Source: Pisolithus tinctorius
Lineage: Eukaryota > Basidiomycota > Agaricomycetes > Boletales > Pisolithaceae
Direction: 5' to 3'
NCBI GenBank assembly: GCA_024663395.1
Contig: JANFAH010000149.1
Coordinates: forward strand, 1-50,790
DNA length: 50,790 bases
The position numbers and the translations under genes are program-made. The notes beneath the pieces were generated by a model. The model was given only the letters and a program-made list of their open reading frames with translations, was not told the DNA's origin and made no database searches. The first letter of the stretch is position 1, and each line of letters opens with the position of its first letter. Positions 41,286-50,182 of the stretch are shown piece by piece.

Positions 41286-41664
41286 CGTCCAAGGAATGTG
41301 GATTCCTTACAGCGGAATTTGTGATTAGGGAGTGGGAAGGAAGGAGGAGCTGTTCAGCAGCTAGTTCTGAATCGCTGGATGGCGAGGATGACAAAGAAGT
41401 GAGTTCTGAGAGAGGCGAAAGTTCTTGATGTTCAGCGGGAGGATCAAAGGGTTCATCAAAGTTGAAGCCTCCTGGAAACACTGGGTAAAATGCTGGGGAC
41501 TCTGGGCTCCGAAAGATCTTGTCTAAACTGAGATCTGAGTCTGACAAGTGTGGCTCTGAAATATCTCTGGGATCAGCTACTGGAATTAAGATTTCTGATG
41601 AGGAAATAGATAGTCTGCAGAAGGGCTCTAGGAGCTCTTTGAGTTCAGTTCTTTGACGAGTGGG
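41286..41664 (-). CDS. GyB-1 leader ORF upstream of gag
   Basis: An open minus-strand stretch between the primer site and gag, with plausible composition: LKELLEPF, SLDKIFRSPESPAFYPVFPG, FNFDEPFDPP and a Ser/Leu-rich SPLSELTSLSSSPSSDSE. No ATG opens it. It ends at a good donor (C|GTAAGC at 41284-41279), so it could be a 5' exon spliced toward gag across 41284 to about 40520. The acceptor is not identified. Function unknown. Confidence 0.35.
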
Positions 41665-41695
41665 TCATAAGGATCTCCTTTCCAGATCTACAGAC

Positions 41696-41713
41696 CCCTC
41701 GCAGTGGGCTCCA
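41696..41713 (-). other. GyB-1 primer-binding site
   Basis: TGGAGCCCACTGCGAGGG on the minus strand, 6 nt inside the 5' LTR. One difference from GyB-2 (T for C). Confidence 0.72.
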
Positions 41714-41719
41714 AAACAA

Positions 41720-42775
41720 TGTGGGACACTACCTCTGGGTAGCGTGTGGATAGGGGAAAGCTGTAGGGGAAATCCCTAGGCTCGACCCAAGGGGTGCTGA
41801 GTAGGAAGGAGATGTAGAGTATGATGATAGAGTCGGTCGAAGAGTCGAATGTAGGGCACGGAATTTAATTCTGCAGAGATGTAGGTAGGAATAGACTTTG
41901 CTTTTGAAATTCCAAGAGATGATCTTGACCTGACGAAGTAACTCCAAGATGAATTAGGCACATGGGAGGGAAAATGAGGAACTAGCGGATCAAAGACACA
42001 AAGACACGGAAGACAGAGTAGACACAAGTGACACAAAGACACAGATACATAGCAGACACAGAGGACACAAGGGCACTTAGAACACTTTAGACTCGCATAT
42101 GACACGGGTTGTGAGTCCCCAAAAGATGATGATTCTTTTTCGTCACTGGGGTGGAATTATATAGTACATGGATAGTAAGGTACTGATCAGATAAATGTGG
42201 GGTGGGTAAAACAAAATTCCAAAAAAAAACAAAGGGGGCGATGTGTCAGATGTCAAAGCCATATGGCAATGTGTGAAAACGAACTGTAAAGTAGTAACTG
42301 AGAAAGACAGATGGGAAAGATGGGTATCTTCCAACAGGACAAGTGTACACTGTACCATGGAGCGGAACACAAAGGATAGAGGCTGTAGATGCAAAGGGGT
42401 TCTCACATTGCGGAGAAAGGTTCATGGGAACAGAACAAGAGGGGTAACCAGAGTTTTTACCAATGATCTGCGTGGTTTGCTGGCTTCATGGTGAGGTGAA
42501 GGTTGAGGCAACATGACTGCGGAATTTCCAGATAGACATATGTCAGGTTGATATTGACATGGAATTCTGGGATGATGACTGGAGTGTGTTATTGATGGAC
42601 AGGGGAGCTCCGAAGGTTCGACAGGCGAGGTGGCGCATGAGGCAGATGCACGAGGTGGATGCAATAATTCCAAAGATGACAGATGTGGAACTCTGGTAGG
42701 GGTCGACTTTGGTAGCAGCAGAATTTTGGTGTTGGCATCCCTATTTCAGCCTCAGGGGGTATACCACTCCCTACA
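41720..42775 (-). repeat. GyB-1 5' LTR, 1056 bp
   Basis: On the minus strand it begins TGTAGGGAGTGG and ends AGTGTCCCACA. Its terminal 72 bp recur at 29970-30041. No ORF was recognised inside. Confidence 0.8.
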
Positions 42776-44170
42776 GCAGCTATGCCCAAGTAAACCCACA
42801 AAACCTGAGACTGGTCTTCACCCAGGAGCAACTAGTGGTCTCCCTTCATGCAACCTACCTTGAGTACCCAGTCTTACAAGCAGTCACACTAATGGATATA
42901 GAAAAATTACACAATGATATCCTGACCACGCTGCTGGATGACCCAGTCTCACAAATCTGCCAGTCTGACATGTCTGATCCCCAGTGGTCTGTAGATGACA
43001 TCAGCTTCCTTCATCTCAATGGAAGGATCTATGTGCTGGACTCAAATGATCTCCACCTCAGGGTCTTGCAGCTTAAGCATGACCACTCCCTGTCCAGCCA
43101 CTTCAGCCACAACTGCACACTAGAGCTCATATGGCATCAGTACACCTGGCATGGCCTCAGGACATTCATCAAAGACTATGTCCAGTCCTGTACAGCCTGT
43201 GCTTGGGCTAAGGTTCCCTGCCATGGCCTTATGGCCTTCTCAAACAACTCCTGGTGCCAGAGAAACCATGGAATTCCATATCTATGGATTTCATCAAGCA
43301 GCTCCTGGCCTCATCCGGCTTCATGGCCATCCTCATAGTAGTTGACTGGCTTTCCAAGCAGGCCATCTTCATCCCCACCCACGACACCATCACAGCCCCA
43401 GAACTTACCAAACTCTTCTTACTCCATGTCTTTTCAAAGCATGGAGTACTGGCCCATGTAACCTCAGACCAAGGCTCGGAGTTCATGTCTCACTTCTTTC
43501 GGTCACTCAGTAAGGCCTTGGATATGCACTTACACTTCACCTCAGGCTACCACCCCAAAGGCAATGGCCAGACCAAGAGGACCAACCAGACACTGGAACA
43601 ATACCTCCAAGTCTACTGTAACTACCAACAGGACAACTGGGCCGACCTACTACCTTTGGCTGAGTTTGCTTACAATAATGCCCCTAGTGCTACTACCAGT
43701 GTCTCCCCTTTCTTTGCTAATAAGGGATACCATCCTAGTATCTCAGTATACCCAGAGTGCAATCTTACCTCCACTCAGGCTTGTGATTATGCAATTGACC
43801 TGGATTCACTGCACCAGTACCTACATGAGGAGATGACCCTCACACAACAGCACTATCAAGGACCAGCCAATGCTAAATGCATGCCAGCCCCAGACTTCAA
43901 GGTTGGTGACCAGGTGTATGTCAAAGCCAAATACTTTTGGTCAACCCAGCCTTCCAAGAAACTCTCAGAGAAGAACCTTGGACCATACCTGGTCATAGCT
44001 CAGGCTGGTACCCACTCATTCACACTGCACCTGCCAGACTCAATGCATGCAGTACATCCAGTCTTCCACATTTCCCAACTCAAGCTGGCCATCCCTAATA
44101 CCATCCTGAACCAGACTCAACCACCACCTCCACCAGTTGAAGTCAACAGTGAACTAGAGTTTGAGGTAGC

Positions 44171-44621
44171 TGTTACGTTTCACCCCTAACTTTTCCTCTT
44201 CTGTTGCACGATTACCTTGTTTACAAACCGTTGGACTTAGTTTCCTTTTAGAGCCGTCTTCTCTCTGATCCGACGGCTCTCTATTTCCACCACTAGCGTT
44301 ACTAGCTCGTTACATGCTTAGGACATGTGTCGTCGTTGTTCAACCAATGGCGTAGTTACCTCGTTACATGTGGACCCCTCATGGTCCACTTCTGTGTAGT
44401 ATTTAGACTGCTGGCTCAAGTCCTGGAAACCCAGACTTGAGCTGCTCAATCTTATGCAGTGTTCTCAGAACTTCGCCCTCAGTGTCCCTTACAAGGACCA
44501 CTCTTACCGGCGTTGCCTCAAATCCTCTGTCATTTACAGAGGTTACTGCAGCCGTTGCTCAGTAGAAACCTTAGTCTGCATTTGAGCTCTCCCTACATCT
44601 TGACTTCGGTCGAGCGTAACA
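44171..44621 (+). repeat. SOLO-2: solo LTR, 451 bp, in GyA-3 chromodomain
   Basis: Starts TGTTACG and ends CGTAACA (perfect 7-bp inverted ends), with a perfect duplication GTAGC at 44166-44170 and 44622-44626. Removing it and one GTAGC restores the chromodomain text. Same family as SOLO-1 but with CpG retained. Confidence 0.93.
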
Positions 44622-46051
44622 GTAGCAGAAATCCTCAACTCCAAGGTTGATCAGCATCACTGGTGTTGGTTACAGTACTTAGTCCAGTGGACCAGCTACA
44701 AAGGGACTGATGAAGAAACTACTTGGGTACTAGCTACAGAGCTAGACAATGCTTCTGAACTCATACAAGAGTTTCACTCCAGCTATCCTAGTAAACCCAG
44801 CCCATACCAATGAGGACTGGTCTCAACCAGCATCAGTTTCTTTTCTGTCCTCTATCGGTATATAGTTTTCCTTTGTTTTCCTTACTTACCCTGTTTTCCT
44901 CTTTTCTTGATTTTCCTACTTACTATATGACACTGAGACCAGACACCAGACACATGACATTGGCAGAAGAAAAAACTACAAGGCCCTACACTACAGACTA
45001 CTTGGCCTCATCCTCTCCCTCAGCCTCCTCCTCCTCCTTGTCCTTGCCATGGGTCCTCAGCCAGTCAGCCTCCTTGCACAACTCATCAGAGTCGAGCTCA
45101 GACAAGCCTGAGTCCAAAGGGGATACCACCACCCCAAAGCCATAGGATTCATCAAGTATCGACTCAAGGGCATCAGCAATGCAGCCCAAGTTCTCAATGG
45201 CAGTCTCATGCAGTTCAAAAAGGCTGGCCAAATTGTTGGCAATCAGCCCCACTGTGTTGATAAGGTGCTCGAGCTTGTCTTCCAAGCCTGAGTACCTATC
45301 CACACTGGCCTCCCTCAGTCCACTCCCACCAGCCTTAGGCTTGTTGAGATCCAAGACCTCAGTTGGCCTCACACTTGTCCTCACCCACTTCTGTGTGCTG
45401 GGCCTGGCTTCAGTGTTTTCCTTGTCAACCTTCCTTTTCTTGCCTTTGTCGACCCTCCTGATGGCCTTGGGACTGGCCTTGGTGCCCTTCCTGTCCCTGG
45501 GCCACTGGCATTTTCCCTTGGATAGGTTGCAGTGGACACAGGCAACCCACTTCTTGTTACCATCTATGATGAACTTGCAGACAGTTTTGGCCCAGGCACA
45601 GCAGGTACAACTAGGGGGGTTGTCAAGGAGGATATGCACAAAGTTAAAAGGTCACTCACCTGGGGTCCATGACCACTTTCTTCACCTCCCCCCTGGCCTC
45701 ATCACCCTTGCCGGTGTCACACACCAAAGGTTTGTGGACATGGTTACAGCTGACTCTGCCTAACTCATCGATGAGTTGCACACAATGCCCATGCCATGCA
45801 GATGAAGACTAAATGCCTCATGTGTAGAATGACTGCTGGACATGAACAGTCATCCTTCACACAAGAATGAGTCATCAGTGCTAAAGAGAAAAGAGGAAGC
45901 AGGTTAAGCATGCACTAAGGTGCTGTTCACCCTGCGAATGTGAAGTCCAAGTTTTTGACTTCAGCTTCAGTTAAGAGTCCACATGATGTGAACTGTCACA
46001 TGCATCCACCTGAGGTATGAACCATTGTCACCCAGTTACTATGATCATTGA

Positions 46052-47305
46052 ATGTCTGGCTCATCTGCGGGATCAACCTGCTCATTGCACTCGCACGGCC
46101 TTACAATCAATCCTCTAGACCCATGGAACCCCCTGCCTCCCCCCAGGACTCGCAAGAAAGCTGCGGTATGGACAACAGAGGAGGAAGGCGCATTATTGGA
46201 TTTCTTGGCCTCTCATCTTTCACAGGCCAGCGATGGGAACTTTAAGAAGGCTACATGGCACACCACAGCAGCCCACATGGCTCATAATTATCCACCAGGT
46301 CCAGATAACGGTGATAAGACAGCTGAATCATGTGAGCAGACGTTCAAGGTGGTAAGTCATCATATCATTCTTTTTTTTTGCCTTGCTAACAATTATCCAG
46401 CTTAAAAAATCCTACTATGCTGTCACCAATCTTAAATCGGTGGCCTCTGGCTTTGCTTACAATGATGAGCACGGTGCAATGATCTCACTGGACAATGCTG
46501 ATCTTTGGGATTGGTATGTAAAGGTAATGTAGTTTTTTTCTTGTCAGATCATCCACTAACATCTAGTCAGGCACACAAAGATGCGAAGCCATTTCGCAAT
46601 TCTGGGTTCCCCCACTTTGCCAGCATAGAGCTCCTTCTCCCCTTGCATGGCCAAGGTCAGTTTATCTACCAGCCACATGCCACTACTGCGCCTTGTACAA
46701 CCATGACCTCTGCCTTCAATACTCCTGCCTCTACCGCACCTCCCACTGCTTCGACCATTCCTACCCCCCCTCCCTCTCTCTCCCTCCTCGACATGATGCA
46801 TGCTCTCAATGCTCACCGTCGCAAGGACATGCAGTCTGTGGATCCGAACTCCATCCCCCCTTCTGCACCATCAAGTATTTTGTCACATGCATCAGCCAGG
46901 TCATCATCATCATCGGCCATCACCAGCATCAGTCACGGAAAAAGGAAAGCCGAGTCTGTTGCAATGTCCGAAGGTGGATCGAAGCGCTCTCAGCCCCTGT
47001 CAGCCGCACACACTGAAGAAGATCGCAGTTCGTTCATCACTGCCATCACCTCCAGGCTCAATAATTTCGCACACATGATCGCTGCCCCATTGCCCCCACC
47101 ACCCACTACCAATCCCCTCGTCGACACTGCCATGGACTACATCAACAGCATGCCACAGCTCTCGACAGATGATCGGATCAACATCAGCAACTACTTCCTC
47201 AGCATGACCCCAGATGAAGTGAATATTTTCCTCAAGCATCAGGAGCCGGCAAAGCAGATTTGGGTGCAGCATCAGCTGATGAAGTACCAGGATGGGCAGA
47301 GATAG
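46052..47305 (+). CDS. PIF-1 Myb/SANT-like DNA-binding partner protein
   Basis: Exons 46052-46351, 46401-46523 and 46571-47305 give 385 residues. Introns are 49 nt (GTAAGT, CTAAC branch, CCAG) and 47 nt (GTAATG, CTAAC branch, TCAG); both are phase 0. An N-terminal trihelix/SANT-like domain runs over about residues 35-150 (RKKAAVWTTEEEGALLDFL; NFKKATWHTTAAHM; LKKSYYAVTNLKS; then WDWYVKAHKDAKPFRNSGFP). A Ser/Thr/Pro-rich linker, a basic patch GKRKAES and a C-terminal helical region (MDYINSMPQLSTDDRINISNY) follow. In this superfamily the partner binds the transposon ends and brings the nuclease into the nucleus; that role is inferred. For intron 2, an acceptor four bases upstream (46566) gives an unrecognisable frame, so 46570 was chosen. 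Confidence 0.85.
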
Positions 47306-47522
47306 GTGTTTGTCTTGTTTTTTTTTTTACAATATACAAATGTACCCCACCCCCCCCCTGCATATCCTTTCAAGTCCCCCCCCCTTTATACAAACATGTA
47401 CATAATAAAATGTACATGACTATGACTAGCTTCCTATTGACAATGGAAGTTATTTTTCTACATGAGTGTGAAACAATTGTAAGAACATATATTTGTGCAC
47501 CATGAAATCTGAATGTTCAGGC

Positions 47523-48835
47523 TCAGAGAAGGCCCCTAATTGTAAGCTGGTGCTGATAGTCAATCCACATCTCCTCTGCAATGTTGTCATGCCTATTATC
47601 AGCCCTTCTCCTCTCTGCAGCATCTGCTGGTCCATCACCAAGGCTTCCAATACCATCATCCTCTCCTATGTCCATGGCAAGTTCAGGGTCAAAGAACTCT
47701 TCTGGATCATAGTGCCATATGAAATTGTGGAGGGCACAGAGAGCAGCAGGTACTTGAGTTTGGGTGTGGATGCTATATTCAGGGGGAATTTGAAGAATCC
47801 TCCACCTGCATTTTATAACACCAAATATCCATTCAATGGCATTTCTAAGTCCAGCATGGTGAAGGTTGAATAACTCCTCTCGGTTTTGAGGTCTATAGAA
47901 TAGAAGTTACAGGTACACTGAGCAGGATGGAATAGCAACTTACCTTAATCCAGCCTGGTGCCATTCTTTCAGATGGTAATGAACACCTCGATAGGGAACC
48001 AGAAGTGCATCACAGGTCCCAAACCCTGCATCTGCAAGAAGGTACTTCCCAGGTGGCATGTGCAAGTCATTCCTGTGTGCATCATGCCACATGGTTGCAT
48101 CTGCAGTTGACCCATCAAAGCCAGTGAGGGCATATGTGAAGAAGAAGTCAAAATCACAGATGAAGAGACAGTTTTGAGATAGGTAGCCCTTCTGGTTCCT
48201 CATGTAAGGCTGGTCCTCAGCAGCAGTGAATGCTTGAATATGAGTGCCATCAACTGCACCAATACAATCCTGGAAAAATCGGAAGTGTGGGTCACTAGTA
48301 ATCATAGTTGATATGGGAGTGTTGTTGGTGGGGAATTGCACTTGGGATGCATAGAATTGTCCCCCAGAAAAGAAAGCCAACATTGCTTTGAAATATCTAA
48401 AAAATTGTGAGAAAAATATCAGACAGTCCAATGAACTCCCTACCTAGTGATGGTCCCTGGTGAGTGTTGGAACCTCTCAGCAACATGCCGGGATGACAAC
48501 CCAGTAACACAGGTGTAGAGGAATATCCCAAGTTGTTCCTCCACAGAAATTCCATTGCAAGAAGGCACAAAACCATGATGGGTGAGCACCTGCATCAGGT
48601 GATCAAAAACCCCATGGCTGACACCAAGGCAAGTCTGTATCCTGTCTGGATGACCATTCAGGAGCTCTAGCATCCACCCCTCACCAGTCAGGATTGAGGT
48701 ATGGTAGGGGATTGGTTCTGAGTCAGAATGAAAAAGGAGGTCATAGAGGCATAGCACCTGGATCATCACTGCTACTACAAGTGCAGCAAGACAGCAATGA
48801 CAATGGTGCTGGAGCTGCTGTGCTTCAAGATCCAT
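47523..48835 (-). CDS. PIF-1 DDE nuclease (transposase)
   Basis: Exons 48835-48444, 48396-47944 and 47892-47523 give 404 residues with exact phase continuity. Introns are 47 nt (GTAGGG to TTTTTTAG) and 51 nt (GTAAGT to CTATAG). It has an N-terminal helix-turn-helix-like part (VSHGVFDHLMQVL; VEEQLGIFLYTCVTGLSSR; RFQHSPGTITRYF), then the DDE_4 nuclease core. The first Asp is in GAVDGTHI, the second in GSTADATMWHDA; ADAGF follows and the Glu is in LRNAIEWIFG. All three acidic residues are present. EWIFG probably derives from ERIFG by a CGG to TGG change. It cuts and rejoins TAA or TTA targets in this superfamily. No stop or frameshift is seen. Confidence 0.9.
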
Positions 48836-48895
48836 AGCAGAGTTGTTTGATCTGTTATCACAATGTTATCTATTGAACTACAAGTTGTGTTGTTG

Positions 48896-49013
48896 TCTTA
48901 TATAATCATCACATGACTACATTACTGAAGCAGAAGCCCAAAACTTGGACTTTGCATTCATGCAGGCATGCACAGCTTATATAATCATCATGTGACTACA
49001 TTGCCGAAGTCAA
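48896..49013 (+). repeat. PIF-1 subterminal direct repeats
   Basis: TTATATAATCATCACATGAC at about 48898 recurs as TTATATAATCATCATGTGAC at about 48976, each followed by TACATT.C.GAAG. Such paired repeats inside one end are plausible transposase or Myb-partner binding sites. Confidence 0.6.
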
Positions 49014-49257
49014 AGTCAAAGTTGAAAACTTCAACTTTGGAGGGTGAACAGTGCCTAAAGGTTTTTAGTGCCTGTGTATGGCATTCCAGTTTTCGTCATA
49101 TCTCCACCATTTCCAAAGATATCAACTCCATTCTCACACTTGCTTAAAGTGCTCAGCCATGTGATTCTGCCTTCCAAATTTGGAGAGGATCCTCACACCC
49201 TACACATTTCTACAGCACTCCATCCATCAGACACTCATCTCACCAAGTCCATCAATC

Positions 49258-49737
49258 ATGGCTGCCTCTTCATCAATCATCTTGCTTGTCTCATTTGCCA
49301 GAGACAGTGGCTATGTATATCTGCCAGGCATTCCCACCAGCTTCCATCCTGAAGCCCCCTGGTTCATCCTGTCATTGTCAGCCCCGTCTCATCCCATGCA
49401 GCTTGGTCAGCGTGTTCTCCTTGTCAGTATGACTTCCAGAAGGACATTCTTTGGTCACCTCAGGTCTGTCACTCAGTTAGAAAGGTCTTATGTGGTTGTT
49501 TTGGTCTCCCCAGTTGATGAAGCATATGGATTGTTCCTCCCTGCTCCCTGCACTGTCTTTGTTCCAATCTCGTCCATCATTCTTCCCACATTGCAACAGC
49601 TGCAGCATAGTCCACTGTTCTCCAGCCTCCCTGATTGCATCCATGATGAGTATGACATGCATCTTGCCTTCTTACTGCAAGATCCAGCAGAAGATGTCCC
49701 CCCTTCTCCTCCTCCTCCTTCAGAGCCCTATCCATGA
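49258..49737 (+). CDS. LTX-3 ORF, 159 codons
   Basis: Homologue of the ORFs in LTX-1 (17533-18012) and LTX-2 (24338-24817), with the same length and no indels. MAASSSIILLV start, VSFARDSGYVYLPG, TSRRTFFGHLRSV, FLPAPCTVFVP, HDEYDMHLAFLLQDPAED, Pro-rich end. The upstream sequence that might promote it is cut off by PIF-1 at 49055. Unknown function; a hydrophobic strand-rich protein with an acidic C-terminus. Confidence 0.52.
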   Translation: MAASSSIILLVSFARDSGYVYLPGIPTSFHPEAPWFILSLSAPSHPMQLGQRVLLVSMTSRRTFFGHLRSVTQLERSYVVVLVSPVDEAYGLFLPAPCTVFVPISSIILPTLQQLQHSPLFSSLPDCIHDEYDMHLAFLLQDPAEDVPPSPPPPSEPYP

Positions 49738-50173
49738 AGCTTTTGTTAACTTTGCTGAGAGGATGGAAGGGTGGGAGACATGATCACTTATGCTCCCATT
49801 GCCCCACAGACCCCCAATGCCCTAGCCCCCTTTGATGCCTGACTCATGCCCTTCAATTCTGGAATTAATACTTCCCTATCTGGAAACACCATCCATCTGT
49901 CATGCCATCTTTGGATCTAGAGATGTCTCCACTGAGATCTGACTTGCATTGCCACCCCCTAATGTGATGTGAGTGCACTTACTCAGTTTCTGACTCCATT
50001 TGACTCATTCTGTGATATTTTGACTGTCCTTGACTTGTTCATTGCCAATACTTACCAATCTTCCTTGCTTGCTTACTTTTCATTTCTCACTTACTCATCA
50101 TGATTACTCAGTCCTTACTCATTACTTACCAAGTGTTTGTGCCTTGTTTGTCACAAGCTGTGCTTCCCCCACA

Positions 50174-50182
50174 GTATATAAA
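50174..50182 (+). promoter_or_regulatory. LTX-3 TATA-like box
   Basis: GTATATAAA followed by CCCCCATG, conserved in LTX-1 (near 17090, minus) and LTX-2 (near 23892, minus). It lies about 540 bp from the 3' end, the position expected at a U3/R boundary if LTX is an LTR. The 159-codon ORF lies upstream of it. Confidence 0.5.

Larger units (their letters stand above)
29970..42775 (-). mobile_element. GyB-1: gypsy element of a second family, deleted and split by GyB-2
   Basis: Minus-strand element: 5' LTR at right (41720-42775), primer site, leader ORF, gag, protease and an N-terminal pol linker, then a fused stub of the 3' LTR at left (29970-30041). Ends are TGTAGGGA and TCCCACA. The flanking 4 bp are GTGG (29966-29969) and GCAG (42776-42779), both derivable from GCGG by CpG decay. 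Reverse transcriptase, RNase H and integrase are absent: pol stops just before the RT domain at the LTR stub. Without GyB-2 it is about 5.2 kb and is a deletion derivative. Confidence 0.85.
27829..44814 (+). pseudogene. pol: GyA-3 Pol, degraded, in three pieces
   Basis: Piece 1 (27829-29969): protease with VDSGSTHCF, a frameshift near 28170, and a reverse transcriptase whose YLDD reads YLDN (AAT at 29146-29148), so a catalytic Asp is lost; RNase H text with a frameshift near 29560. Piece 2 (42776-44170): integrase with HDHSLSSHF, a frameshift near 43250, SMDF, TSDQGSEF and YHPKGNGQ, keeping all three acidic residues, up to the chromodomain start (ELEFEVA). Piece 3 (44627-44814): chromodomain remainder (AEILNSK; YLVQWTSY; ETTWVLATEL). 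GyB-1 lies between pieces 1 and 2, SOLO-2 between 2 and 3. Arg to Trp, Cys, His and Gln changes dominate, as expected from CpG decay. Confidence 0.88.
45919..49055 (+). mobile_element. PIF-1: PIF/Harbinger transposon, apparently intact, in LTX-3
   Basis: 3137 bp flanked by a TAA duplication (45916-45918 and 49056-49058). Terminal repeats are GGTGCTGTTCACCCT and, inverted, GGCACTGTTCACCCT, with partial similarity continuing inward (TTTGACTT). The uninterrupted site is visible in LTX-1 and LTX-2 (GCATTAAAGG-like on this strand). It encodes the two proteins expected of the superfamily, a Myb/SANT-type partner (plus) and a DDE nuclease (minus), arranged tail to tail. Both are free of stops once 47-51-nt introns are removed, so it may be autonomous. 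Confidence 0.92.

Noticed and set aside
47306..47440. C-rich runs after the PIF-1 Myb gene as a regulatory element
   Set aside because: Homopolymer-like sequence between two converging genes; more likely untranslated spacer.
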